Assembly (NCBI GenBank): GCA_036936605.1
Contig: JAUPFV010000002.1
Span: forward strand, 163,424,813-163,488,812
Origin: Limnanthes douglasii subsp. nivea
Lineage: Eukaryota > Streptophyta > Magnoliopsida > Brassicales > Limnanthaceae
Length of the DNA stretch: 64,000 bases
Direction: 5' to 3'
The notes under the pieces were generated by a model, which was not told where the DNA came from, made no database searches, and saw only the letters and a list, made by a program, of their open reading frames with translations. Shown in pieces: positions 1 through 10,329 of this stretch. Position numbers and translations under genes: made by a program. The stretch's first letter is position 1, and each line of letters opens with the position of its first letter.

Positions 1-155
1 GTAAACATGTCTAGGTTTGGGGAATTAATCCCCATAAAAACCAACCCAGCGAAGGCTTCGATCTTGTCCCCACTGATTCCTCCGAAGAGAAGGAGTCAGA
101 AGAAGATGAAACTTATGAAGGAGATTCTCCAGAAGATAATTTTGAAGCAAAATAA
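1..155 (+). pseudogene. C-terminal end of antisense extra gene of Tat-A0
   Basis: The plus frame that stops with TAA at 153-155 reads an acidic tail (FDLVPTDSSEEKESEED and on). The same tail, on the opposite strand, closes the extra gene downstream of Tat-A (7786-7870) and a related one closes that of Tat-C. It is therefore the last part of a gene lying antisense to the minus-strand element Tat-A0, whose integrase end is at 816-1022. The rest lies left of the window. The function of these Tat-borne antisense proteins is unknown; a rich Glu/Asp/Ser tail is all that is visible here. Confidence 0.6.
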
Positions 156-351
156 CTATTATGTCCCATTTTTTTGTTTCAAGTCATTCGATGTTGTGTG
201 ATGACTTGTTTTTGGTGAATGTCTATTTGTTCAGCATTCAGAACATCTTTTTCTAAGGTCGAATTATCTTTTATGAATTAGTACTTTTCCATTATCTATA
301 TTCATTTTCCCTATCATAAAAACTTGTAATTTTAAATCTAAAGTTATTTTA

Positions 352-590
352 CCTCGAATAACAATAGTGCCTCAAAAAGTATGTTTAAGGAAGGTAGCAC
401 CTCGAATAACAATTGGTGTGTTTAAAGAATGTGAACACCTCAAATATATATAGTGCGTTTAGAGAATGTAGCACCTCAAATAACAGTTTATGTTTTTAAA
501 GAATGTTAACACCTCAAATATATAAAGTGTGTTTAGAGAATGTACCACCTCGAATATAGTTGTTTCTTCGAAAAGTGTTATTAATGAACG
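352..590 (-). repeat. Tandem repeat, 38+36 bp alternating, in Tat-A0 3' UTR
   Basis: Units starting CACCTC occur at 398, 436, 472, 510 and 546, with spacings 38, 36, 38, 36, so the true period is a 74-bp dimer. A degenerate unit precedes at 352. Each unit ends in a TTTA(A/G)AGAATGT-like block. The reverse complement of the same unit is found after the integrase of Tat-A (7341-7560) and, decayed, of Tat-C (about 44035-44215), so this is a 3' UTR array of this Tat family. Confidence 0.8.
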
Positions 591-815
591 TTTAACACTT
601 TGGATTAATTACTCTTGGTCAACAACTTCAAAGATGATTTGTCTTTGACTGTTTATCAAAATTGTTTAAATACTTGTGTTTAAAACAAATATTGGCCAAA
701 AAAAGCTTTTATTAATATCTTTTTAAATTTATATAACACCTCATTAGAACCTCTATGGGCCAGCAATGTAGGAAAGAGTATGCCAATTATTCAAAAAATA
801 TTCAATACAAGAAAA

Positions 816-1022
816 TCATTCCCAATATAATTTCAGATGTTCTATATTCCAAGAATGTTGAAGCATCCTCCCATACTTATCATAAAGGTGATACATGCTC
901 GGCTTTATTCTCTCCATCACCATATAAGGACCTTCCCAATTCAGGGCCATGTTTCCAAGTCGTTTATCCTTTGTATGGAAAAGTACCTTCCTTAAAACTT
1001 TGTCACCCAAAATCCTTTTTTC
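816..1022 (-). pseudogene. Tat-A0 integrase C-terminal fragment
   Basis: The minus frame gives about 68 codons ending at a natural stop: GDKVLRKV, then KDKRLGNMALNWEGPYMV, then the conserved LQHSWNIEHLKLY end. It matches the C-terminal ends of the integrases of Tat-A (6880-7077) and Tat-C (43580-43782), the small beta-barrel region after the catalytic core. Everything N-terminal is missing: homology stops near 1022, just before the leader of plus-strand Tat-A. This is the last coding piece of a minus-strand Tat element whose 3' UTR repeats and antisense gene lie to its left. Confidence 0.8.
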
Positions 1023-1039
1023 TCGATAAGGATATAGAA

Positions 1040-1369
1040 TGTTGAAGGCTTAAATATAATGAATTAAATTCTTATATGTTCATTTATAAAGATATCAGAT
1101 AGATTTTAGACTGTTTGTAAAGATAAGGGCTGAACTACAGTTAACCCACTTTTTTAATACAGGGACTGGCATTATTCTAAACTGTTAGTTACTATCTTCT
1201 TTTACTTTCTCTCTCAAAAATCATCATCCACCTTCAAGAACAAGATTTACACATAACAAATTGGAGACCATCATAGGAGATTTCAATCATTTGGTACCTT
1301 GATTTCAAAATCTAAAACCAGAGAATATCGAATTTCTTGATCTGTTATAGTTGTTCTTGATTAATAATA
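1040..1369 (+). other. Tat-A leader with probable primer-binding site
   Basis: No coding signal. The segment TGGAGACCATCATAGGAGA at 1262-1280 lies exactly where Tat-D has TGGCAACTTCACTAGGGAC (60932-60950); both resemble the tRNA-Arg-type primer site TGGCGACTC...GGGAC known from Ogre-type Tat elements, the Tat-A copy being mutated. The DNA before it (about 1040-1260) would then be the remaining end of a 5' LTR; its start is not recognisable. Confidence 0.4.
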
Positions 1370-2325
1370 GAGTCGGGAAATAGAAATAATCCTTTCGTTC
1401 GAAAGGCGATTGAAGCGTTGAGATTTGATTTGCAATGAGAGGAAAATAAGGAAGATAATCAAATTCGAGTTCAACAGACTCATTTAGATATTGAAGCTCA
1501 AATGAATCAGTTACTAGATAAAATCACGACTCTAATTGAAATATGATAAGAAAAAGAGAAATATATTCAATCAGGTAGGCTAAAATCTGAGGAACGAAAA
1601 ATGAAGGAATAGAATGATGTGGACAACTAATCTAACCTATCTTGTACAGCTCGCCAGATTCAAAGTGAGCAAAGGAAAACACATTTGGAATCTAGGAAAG
1701 AGAATCGTGCTTCACGAAAAGAGAAAAAAGACAAACAAAAGTATGTTACACCTAGTAATGATGAGTTATACAGTTCGACATCTGAATAAAAGATATATCG
1801 GGGATCTTCGAAAGAAGAAGATGGATTGGTGTGCATGTAATAAGTCGAATCAATACACATGCATAGATATGATCGGAGTTTGTAAATTGTCATGGGAACA
1901 TGAGGAGATAACAAGTACGTTCAAGGAGTTAATTGGAGAAATTCTCCATTAACTACTCAAATAATGTCTATTACTCTTCCAAAGCATTTTGATATTTTCA
2001 AGGTAAAAAAAATTGATGGGATGCAAGATCCTAATGACCGCATCGAACAGGTTAAGAACTACATGATGAACTTAGAAGATGATGATATGCTGGTATACAG
2101 AGCCTATCCTCAAGCATTTAAGGGCACAACTTTGAAATGGTACAATAGGATTTTGAAGGGATCAATTTCTGATTTCAGAGATTTTTATACAACTTTCGCA
2201 CGATAATTTGTGGGAAGTAAAGAGATGTGATTTAATGATGACACAATTATATAATGTAACTAGGTTGTGGGAGAAAATCTGAATGACTATACAAAGCGTC
2301 TTGTAGGCCTTTTTATTCTTGTAGA
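1370..2325 (+). pseudogene. Tat-A gag (N-terminal and middle part)
   Basis: Broken frames encode a capsid-like protein. The best piece, 1964-2206, reads LPKHFDIFKVKKIDGMQDPND, then LKWYNRILKGSISDFRDFYTTFAR, and stops where related copies continue. Tat-D carries the same block at 61690-61980 and Tat-B a diverged one (about 18780-18990). Early stops occur (for example TAA after codon 4 of the ATG at 1435). At about 2325 the sequence jumps straight into the protease region, so the C-terminal gag including the zinc-binding motif (about 600 bp by comparison with Tat-D) has been deleted. Confidence 0.75.
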
Positions 2326-2330
2326 ATGAG

Positions 2331-3050
2331 GGATATCTACTCACTTGTATGGTAAGAAAGATGTTCCCTTTATTCTTTTCGATGAAGATGATTTGAGAGG
2401 AACTGTAGGTCCTCATGAAGATGCAATGGTTATTGGAGTATAAATAGGTGTATTGAAATCCGACCCATTTCGGTAGATACAAGAAGCTCTTCGAATGTTC
2501 TGTTCAAGTCAACGTATAATATGATGCGTAATCCTCCTTGAATTTGTCAATCAGACCGAACTATAATTTCGTTTCCCGGTGTGACAACCCAGGTGATTGG
2601 AGAATTTGAGGGTGAACTATGTTTGGGAAATGGGCTTTTTTAGAAAGAAGGTTCAAGTTTTATTCATCGTGGTGGATTTTCCAACGAGTTATAATGCTAA
2701 TTTTGGGGGATCTTGGCTTTCGAGGATGTATGCAGTTGTATCCACATGTCACCATTGTTTGAAGTAGGTCATCGACGACCGTGTTGGGGTTGTTCGAAGT
2801 GATTAAACGGTAGCTAGAGAATGTTATACAACAACTCTTCGTATCCGAGATCCAAATAGTGAACATCGAATGGTTGAATAACAATCAACGGGGTTGACAT
2901 CGGAAAAAATAAAAATGAGTTGATGATCCGGGGAAACCCTGGGTTTTTAAATGGTAGGTGAAGGCATAGAAGATTATTCTTTTCCCGATGGGAAATTTCT
3001 TCGAATAGGAACATTACTAATCCCATCTTTACGTCAACAATTGTTCTAAT
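2331..3050 (+). pseudogene. Tat-A aspartic protease and linker
   Basis: Starts with STHLYGKKDVPFILFDEDDL and GPHEDAMVIG, as in Tat-C and Tat-D. The catalytic triplet DTG is read as DTR here (VDTRSS frame at about 2475), after a frameshift, so the enzyme would be dead. A further linker follows with several stops to about 3050. In a live element this domain cuts the gag-pol polyprotein. Confidence 0.65.
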
Positions 3051-3056
3051 TTGTGC

Positions 3057-3830
3057 TTGATAATCCATATGTTTTCGCTTGGAAAACAGAGGATGTAATT
3101 GGGGTTTCATTTGATGTGATATGTCATAGTTTGGCTACAAATCCAAGGATCAAGCCAGTTATTAAAAAAATGATATTTTTCTATTGAAAAGGCAAAGACT
3201 ATAGTTGTTGAAGTGGTGGATCATCTATCCAGGATCCGCCATATTAGGGAGGCATATTATCCTTTATGGACAGCAAACCCTGTATTGGTAAAAACGAAGA
3301 ATGGAAAATGGAGAATGTGTGTTGACTTCACCGAATTTTAATCAAGCATGTTCTAAAGATCTATTTCATGTTCCTCAAATAAATCAGTTGGTTAAGTTTA
3401 CTTAAGGAAATAAAATTGTATCTTTTATGGATGCTTTTGCAGCGTATAACCATATTCAAATGGATCAAAAGACCAAGAAAGCACTACATTTATCACCGAT
3501 CGAGGCTTACATTGCTATATGGTTATGCCTTTTGCGTTGAATAATGCTGGAGCAACATATCAAAGTTTGATGAATAAAGCTTTTGCTTCTCATATTGGGA
3601 GATTATGGAGGAATACATCGATGATATGTTGGTTAAAAGTTCAGCCAATGAAAGGCACTTAGAGGATTTAGAGGAAACGTTTTTAAAATTTAAGGGTTAT
3701 TCGATTGACGTTAATCCTGAGAAATTTACCTTTAGAGTTCGACTAGGGAAGTTATTGGCGTATATTATTAGTGAAAAAGGGATAGAGGATGATCCAATGT
3801 AGTTGAAGGCTTTAGTCTCAATGAAATCAC
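3057..3830 (+). pseudogene. Tat-A reverse transcriptase
   Basis: Recognisable blocks in order: FAWKTEDVIGV (3070), PLWTANPVLVKTKNGKWRMCVDFTEF (about 3260-3340), TTFITDRGLHCYMVMPFALNNAGATYQ (about 3485-3560), the catalytic YIDDML with YxDD intact at 3611-3628, and LGKLLAYIISEKGIEDDP (3745-3798). Frameshifts and stops separate the blocks, especially the fingers region (3340-3480). The last clean stretch is 3605-3802. Confidence 0.8.
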
Positions 3831-3899
3831 CTTAAACTAGTAAGGAGGTGCAAATCTTGACATGAAAGTTAGCTGCCCTTAACCAATTTATTTCGAGGG

Positions 3900-4256
3900 T
3901 TTTCAGACAAATGTTTTCTTTTTTTCCAAGTTTTACGAAGGCCAGAGGAGTTTGAGTGGATATCGGATTGTGTGGCAACATTTTCAAAGATTAAAGAACT
4001 TTTGTTGTGATCAGAGGTATTCTCCAAGCCTCGAATTGGAGAGGAGTTGTTTTTGTACATAGCAGGTTCTGACTTTGTTGTGAGTATTGTTTTGGTAAGT
4101 GAAGATGAGAGAATTTCGAAGCCATTGTATTATATTAGTAAAATTTTGTTAGCAGGAGAGAAAAGGTATTTGAAACTTGAAAAATTGGCTCTGTCTTTGA
4201 TGGTGGCTGCTAGGAAGATGCACCCTTATTTTCAAGCTCATATTATTGTGGTTTGA
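3900..4256 (+). pseudogene. Tat-A RNase H
   Basis: The first, Ty3-type RNase H follows RT. The clean stretch 4047-4256 reads LYIAGSDFVVSIVLVSEDE (the DAS-like first catalytic strand decayed to GSD), KPLYYISKILL, EKRYLKLEKLALSLMVAARK and PYFQAHIIVV. Stops just before and after. Partner of RT in removing the RNA template. Confidence 0.7.
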
Positions 4257-4439
4257 ACTTGTATTCCACTAAATATGTGTTACAATGCCTAAACATTTCT
4301 AGAAGGAGACCAAATGGTCAGTAGAGTCGGGAGATTTTGATATTACTTTTGCTCCTTGAACGGCCATCAAGGCTCAAACATTGGCTGATTTTCTTGTTGA
4401 CTTTCATTTAAGCATATCCGATGAGAAGACAAATAAAGA

Positions 4440-4865
4440 GTCTGGCCAGAAACTTCAGTGTGGATAATTCGAACAGATGATGGCCCAAGTATATTTGGGT
4501 GAAACGTAGAAGTACAGTTGGTTGCTCCTTCTGGGGATGCTATATATCAAGCCATTCAATTTGGTTTTCGCGCATCGAATAATGAAGTTGAATATAAGGC
4601 TATGTTGGTTGGTTTGAGACTTGTTAATATTTGTGGAGAAACAAGAGTTCGACTAGAAACAGTTTTACAATCAGTAGCAAATCCTATGGGAGTTGTTATG
4701 AGGCTAAGAAAGATCAATTAATTTTTTGTTTGCGTAAACTTTAAAATTTGGCTCTCCTGTTTGATAAAGTGACTATAGAACATATTAATCGAGGGGACAA
4801 CACGGTGGCTGACTCTTTAGCAATAATTGCTTATACAGAAGAATATCCTTGGATATTATTACATG
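4440..4865 (+). pseudogene. Tat-A archaeal-type RNase H, cut by solo LTR
   Basis: A second RNase H, diagnostic of the Tat lineage, begins IRTDDGPSIFG (about 4465) and continues VQLVAPSGDAIYQAIQFGF, ASNNEVEYKAMLVGLRLV (the NNEAEY motif) to 4721, then decays. The element's frame is interrupted at 4870/5770 by a CRM-like solo LTR; the text resumes on the far side as CCTTCAATTCTAACACGATT, matching Tat-C at about 42475. Confidence 0.7.
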
Positions 4866-4870
4866 AGAGT

Positions 4871-5769
4871 TGATGTAATCCTAGATGACACAAGGAGCGT
4901 ACAACGTGGAAATGTGCAAAAACCAGATAAGCAACTTGAACAGGAGGATTAGCTTTAAGTTAAGGATGTTCTTATTTTACCTCCTGGTCCAATAACTTGA
5001 TCAAGTGCAAAATAATTTAACAAAGTTGAGGATTGCTAGATCAAATGGAGAATCCATGTGATCAGAACAAAAAATATGGAGGTAAAGTTTATCAAACCAC
5101 TTTGGTATTGATTCAAGGTAATTGATTTCAGCAAATGGGAGAGTGTCTCGATTGTACTCTTTTTCCTTTGTTAAAGTTTTGTCTCAATGATTTTTCTTTA
5201 CAAGATTTTTAATGAGGCAACTGTTTCACTTCACCATTGTTCATTTGTTAAAATAAAAGTCCAAGGCCGATCTACAACAAAAGGCAGGTCCTTGGAGGAG
5301 AGAAAAGTCTCATTTCAAACTGTTATCATTAATACTTTGTACTTTCAATACTATTGCATTTCCAAGAACAACATTAAATGTGTTCAAGACATGCATTATG
5401 TTTCCAAGAAAAGCCTTAATTGTGTTAGAGGCATGCATTATTTTTCCAAGAACAAAAATTGTGTTCAAGGTTTGTTCTTTCTCCTATAAAAACCATGTAA
5501 TCATATTTTAAATGTTAGACTATCTTTGATTCTAAAAAACTTCTTAAGTTTTATTATTCTCTTGCTGGTGTGTAATATCAACAAGAAAACCTATTCTTCA
5601 TTTGGTGCGCCATATCTAAAGGAAGATCAGTTGGAATATTAAAAGCGTTTCCACATCCTTTGTGTGACCTATAGATCCACATCATTTGATCCTTGAATCA
5701 TTTTGGGCTCATAGTTGCAAAGTTATCCATATCTTCTTTCAGAGTTTCGATTCTAGGAGGTTCTTATCA
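4871..5769 (+). mobile_element. CRM-S, solo LTR with 5-bp target duplication
   Basis: An 899-bp LTR of the CRM-like family, starting TGATGTAATCCTAGATGACA and ending GATTCTAGGAGGTTCTTATCA, with no internal DNA. It is flanked by AGAGT at 4866-4870 and AGAGT at 5770-5774. Removing the LTR and one AGAGT restores Tat-A pol, as shown by the uninterrupted Tat-C (about 42470). This is the footprint of an insertion followed by LTR-LTR recombination. The LTR has many differences from the other copies here, so the event is old. The polyprotein tail that runs into LTRs of this family is broken here. Confidence 0.9.
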
Positions 5770-5774
5770 AGAGT

Positions 5775-7077
5775 CCTTCAATTCTAACACGATTCGAACA
5801 ATGTAAATATGCAGAGGAGGTATTTTTCACTCCAGATATTATTCGAGGAGATTGGAGGTTTGATATTTTCAATATTTTGCTAAGGGGAATATTGTCTCAA
5901 GATCCACAGTTGGCTAAAACATTAAGGTATAAAGCTCATGGCTATATTGTGTTGGACAATGTATTGTACAAGAAATCTTTTAGTAGACCATTGTTATGTT
6001 GTTTGGGAAAACAAGAGGCTCTAGAGATTTTGTCTAAGCTATAGGATAGCGAGGGTTCATCATATCGTGGTTTCAAGTTTTAGACACGTCGGGTTTTGTT
6101 GGCAGGATAGTATTGGCCTTCAATTATGAACTATACTAAATTTGTAGTTCGAGGTTGTGATACTTGTCAGCGTTTTGCCCATTCTATTCACAAACCAACA
6201 ATACTACTTATGTCTATTTCCGAAGCTATCCCTTTTGACATATGGGTAATAGATTTCGTAGGACCATTTCCTATGGCTTCTGAAGGGCGTTAGATGATCA
6301 TTGTAGTAGTGAATTATTTTTCGAAATGGGCAGAGGCTAAATCATTGTCTGGAACAAAGACAAAGGGTGTTATTATGTTCATTGTGAACCATATTTGTTG
6401 TTGTTTTTGGTTCCTAAAAAAATCACCACAGATAATGGTCATCAATTTAACAATAGAGAAATTACTTCTTTTTGTGCTTCGAGGGGAAGAACATAGTTTT
6501 TCTCTATGCTATTTCATCCACGAGAAAATGGTAAAGTATAAGTGACTAACAAATATATTCTAGAAGGTTTGAAGAAGAATTTGACATGTGCTGCATGAAA
6601 ATGGACTAACTATTTACAAGAGGTGTTATGGGCTTGTCGCACAATTCCTAGAGAGGCTACGCAAGAAACCCCTTTTGCATTGGTTTATGGTATGGATGTT
6701 GTTACTCTTATAAAATCTATTTTACCTTCTTATAGGGTACTTCAATATTACGACCAAACGAATGAAGAGGCAAATAGAACAGAGCTAAATTTGATCGAAG
6801 AGAAAAGATTAGAGATAATTTGAATATGACTCATTATCAAACGATGATGGGAAACTGGCACAATTTGAAGGTGAGAACGAGGGATTTCAAAGGAGACAAA
6901 TTTTTAAGAAAATTATTCCTTCATAAAAAGGACAAACGCCTCGGAAAGAAGGCCCCAAATTGGGAGGGTAATTATATGGTTATGGAGAGGTTGAAGCCGG
7001 GTACATATCATCTTTGTGATGAGCAAGGTAGGATGCTTCAACATCCTTGGAATATAAAACACCTCAAGTTGTACTAG
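5775..7077 (+). pseudogene. Tat-A integrase
   Basis: Begins with the region before the HHCC zinc finger (KAHGYIVLDNVLYKKSFSRP at 5930-5990), then CDTCQRFAH (6158), the core start DFVGPFPMASEGR (6252-6291), NYFSKWAEAKSLSGTKTK (6309-6365), VLWACRTIPREATQETPFAL (6625-6680) and the C-terminal KKDKRLGKKAPNWEGNYMV with HPWNIKHLKLY before the stop at 7075. At least five stops or frameshifts. The final 6820-7077 stretch is open. Joins element DNA to the chromosome in a live copy. Confidence 0.8.
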
Positions 7078-7340
7078 GAATAATTTTTTGTTTTTTTGTT
7101 TTTGAATAATTGGCACACTATTTCCTACCTTATTGGCTCAATGAGGTTTTAATGAGGTGTCATATAAATATTTGAAGATATTAATAAAATTCTTTTTTTG
7201 CCAGTGGTTGTTTAAAACATAAGTATTTCAATAATTTTGGTAACTAGTCAAAGACTGATAATCTTTGAAGTTGTTAACCAAAAGTAATTATTCTGAAGTA
7301 TTAGACTTTCATTATTAACACTTTTCAAAGAGACAACCAT

Positions 7341-7560
7341 ATTCGAGGTGTTACATTCTCTAAACGCACTAAACATATTGGAGGTGCTACATTCTCTAAA
7401 CGCACTAGAGATATTCGAGGTGTTACATTCTCTAAATGCACTAGAGATATTCGAGGTGCTATATTCTTTAAACGCACTATATATATTGGAGGTGTTTACA
7501 TTCTTTAAATACATTATTTACTATTCGAAGTGCTACACTTTCGTAAGGCATTTTTAAGGC
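7341..7560 (+). repeat. 36-38-bp tandem repeat in Tat-A 3' UTR
   Basis: Units starting ATTCGAGG or ATTGGAGG at 7341, 7377, 7413, 7449, 7485 and 7523: spacings 36, 36, 36, 36, 38. Each has GTGNTACATTCTCTAAACGCACT after the start. It is the reverse complement of the array in Tat-A0 and lies in the same place, between integrase and the antisense gene. Reading frames through it are by-products of the periodicity. Confidence 0.85.
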
Positions 7561-7785
7561 ATTGTTATTATTCGAGGAGTAATGACTTTGTTTTAAAAAA
7601 AAACTTATTATAAGTTTATGTTAGAGCAGATAAATATAGTAAAAGGACAAGTAATAATTCATCAAAGAAATCCAATCTTACAATGAAATATTTTGAATGC
7701 TAAACAACTAGATATTCATACAAAACAAGTGCTCACAAAACATTAAGCGACTTCAAACAAAAAACAACATGAGGAAAAACAGTAG

Positions 7786-9495
7786 TTACTTGTCTTCCAA
7801 ATTCTTTTCTAGAGAATCTTCTTCATTATATTCATTATCTTCTTATTTCGTTTCTTCAGAGGAATCAGTGAGGACATGGTCAAAGACTTCACTGGACATA
7901 ATTTCTAAATAAGTTCGAGAATAAGTTACGTCTGTGCATAATGCTTTAGCTGCTACTTAAAGTTAGGCAAAAGGTTGCAGAGCAAGTAAGATTTATATGG
8001 TGGTTCTTCCTGGATATGGGTGAATCTTTCTTTGTTGTAAGGCATGGTAGAGTGAACGTCTGACGAATGAAGGAGTTCATGTAAGAGATGAGCAGTGACT
8101 TGATGGGAAATTTGCCGAAGTCATTCTTGAATTTCTTGAACTCTTGGATCCATATCTTTGTAAAGAGCTTCAATTTCTTCTTCAATGGGAGGCTCATCTA
8201 AAAAGAATTGATTATCTCTTCGGTGATGATTAGCCGCCGTTTCTCCAAGACTATCTTCTACTTTGATTCTTCCTTAAGGATTCTCTTTGTAGTTTCCTCA
8301 ACTTTGGTTGGTGGAATATCTAAAGCAATTGATTCGGGAGTCTCTTTTACTCCTTTCGATGGTGAATATTTTACAACTTTCTTTTTCCTTCGAGTAGAAG
8401 TCTTTTTCTTATTTGAAGAAGGTTCTACTTCGACTTCTTCCTCGATTGTAGGCATACCAACATCTGCTGCCTTCCCTTTGTTTTTAGCTCCTTTTTTCTT
8501 CTGATGGCTCAGATTTTCTAAAGGGCTAGCACCATATGTACTAACTATTTTTTTCTATTTTCCTTTCTATTTTACGGGAAGATTGTTGTCAGATATGTTC
8601 CTCACTGGAAAAGTCATCTTACCATCAGGTGCTACTAGTCTCTTCACCACCAAATTTAGATTTGGTGGCTCCATCAATTTGTTTAGGCGGTCACCACTCA
8701 TGGTGATACTCCACAAGTGGCTATTGATAAAGTTGATGGGTAGAAAATTTGAGTGGAACCCATTGCCCCATTCGTTTTCTATCCAGGTGGCTAGTTTCAT
8801 AAAAATATCCTTCGCATCTTTCTTGCGACCTTCATATCTCTTCAGTTTTTCTAGGAAAGTGGCAATATAATAAAAATTAAGCATAAGGTATACAACGAAA
8901 GCAAAAATGAGTATCAAACAGAACTTACGGTTACTCCTCTAGACGAGGTTGAGTTTTGAAGGGTTCCCTTCGGATATCTCTTTCCCGTTCTCCCAAGCTC
9001 CAGATATGAAGAACAATTTTTGCTTCCAATATGTCTCAGATACGAGCAAGTCATCGATGATTTAAAGGTCATCATCAAAGGTTAAGTAGTAGAAGGGCAA
9101 TATCGGTCCCTTCGAAAGTTTGGTTAGGGCGATGAAATCTTTGATGGAGAGGGGAATTTGGCTTAGTCTGGAAGCCATGATCACTAATAGAAGTGTAAAT
9201 CATTGATTGGGTGTTACTTGTGTAGGGAAAAGGTTCAAGAGTTCGAAGTACTACATTAGCATTGCATCTAATGGGAACCAAAGACCCCAAATTAATTATC
9301 ATAGGGTAGACTATCAATTCATTTTTTCCACAGTCAAGTGGAGTCTCCCCCTCTTTTTCAAAAGACTAGCTAGAGCCTCCTTATTGTACATGTAAGGAAC
9401 GTTTTTTAGCGCCATGATACATTCGCGAAGAAGTGGTTTTAGATTTACACTCACTGAGGCAGCCACATCCCGGGGAACCTCAGTTTGAGCTTTTT
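7786..9495 (-). pseudogene. Antisense extra gene of Tat-A (partial)
   Basis: Minus-strand frames form one decayed gene read toward the integrase, ending at a stop at 7786-7788. Pieces in gene order: 9495-9314 (KAQTEVPRDVAASVSVNLKP... VEKMN), 9317-9075, 8917-8567 (FMKLATWIENEWGNGFHSNF, then VVKRLVAPDGKM), 8455-8258 (basic, KKKTSTRRKKKVVKYSPSKG), 8197-7946, and an acidic C-terminal tail. Tat-C has the same gene at 44399-47282. The N-terminal part is lost in the gap at 9496. Such antisense genes are known from Tat-type elements; the product's role is not known and I assign none. Confidence 0.65.
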
Positions 9496-9595
9496 NNNNN
9501 NNNNNNNNNNNNNNNNNNNNNNNNNNNNNNNNNNNNNNNNNNNNNNNNNNNNNNNNNNNNNNNNNNNNNNNNNNNNNNNNNNNNNNNNNNNNNNN
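9496..9595. other. Assembly gap, 100 N
   Basis: Exactly 100 unknown bases, the usual placeholder for a gap of unknown length. The left flank is the antisense gene of Tat-A, the right flank is AT-rich spacer with no homology to it that I can see, so the 3' LTR of Tat-A may be missing here. Confidence 0.99.
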
Positions 9596-10325
9596 GTTGT
9601 ACAACAATACAATCATTGACTGTCTTCTTTCTTCTTCAAATTATTGCCATGTTTTTATTATGTGCGACTCTTTATCTCTAATTTTACATAATTTAGAGCA
9701 TGTACAGTGGACATTAAGTAATCTTTTAGTTAGCATCTTTAATTTTGCTACATTTGTATCTTGTAAAATCACATCTTAAATTTTGACATGTATGAGAGAA
9801 AAATAATATTAGTAGATTTGTTGGTTACATCTTTAATTTTAGTCCATTATATCTTTTTAAAGTGTTGTTAAAATATAAACATCTTTATTTTATTCCATTG
9901 TATCTTTTAAAGTGTTGTTAAAATATTTTCAAATAATAGATTTAATTTTATTACCGTATAAAATTTTAATTATTTTGTTTGCATTATTTTTGTATTGAAA
10001 AAAAAAATGAAAACGGTTTTTTTTTAGAAATTGAAAATATGAAAAGATGAAGAAGTTATTTTTTTTGAAAGAATGAAAAAATACATAAAAAATTATAAAG
10101 GAATTTTTTTAAAAAATAGGGTGAATGAAATTGAAAAATAAATTAAAATATAATATGTTTTAGTTTGATTTAAAATAATGAATTTGAGAAAAATAAGAAA
10201 TACAAATTTGATTTAATTTTTATATATGTTTTATCTATATTTTATTTTCATCAACTTTCAACAATCTCTTTTGTATAACAAATTTGGTTTTATTTTCATA
10301 TATTTTTAACAAGTACCAAACTCTC
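9596..10325. other. AT-rich spacer with a 50-bp direct duplication
   Basis: No gene seen. At about 9831-9930 a block (ACATCTTTAATTTTAGTCCA... TAAAGTGTTGTTAAAATAT) is repeated once in direct orientation with a few changes. The rest is low-complexity A/T with homopolymer runs. Confidence 0.6.
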
Positions 10326-10329
10326 ATGC

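Larger units (their letters stand above)
1040..9495 (+). mobile_element. Tat-A, decayed Ty3/gypsy Tat-type retrotransposon
   Basis: Domain order on the plus strand is gag, protease, RT, RNase H, archaeal-type RNase H, integrase, then a 3' UTR tandem array and an antisense gene, which is the layout of the Tat lineage (Ogre/Retand-like). The coding parts are full of stops and frameshifts and gag lacks its C-terminal part. No clear long terminal repeat pair is visible: the left boundary is blurred by Tat-A0 and the right boundary runs into the run of N at 9496. A CRM-like solo LTR interrupts it at 4871-5769. Confidence 0.8.

Noticed and set aside
398..581. CRISPR-like array
   Set aside because: Units are tandem without unique spacers, and the context is a plant retrotransposon 3' UTR.
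7248..7557. Leu- and Ser-rich repeated peptides on both strands
   Set aside because: Produced by the 36-bp Tat-A 3' UTR repeat; open on both strands only because of periodicity.
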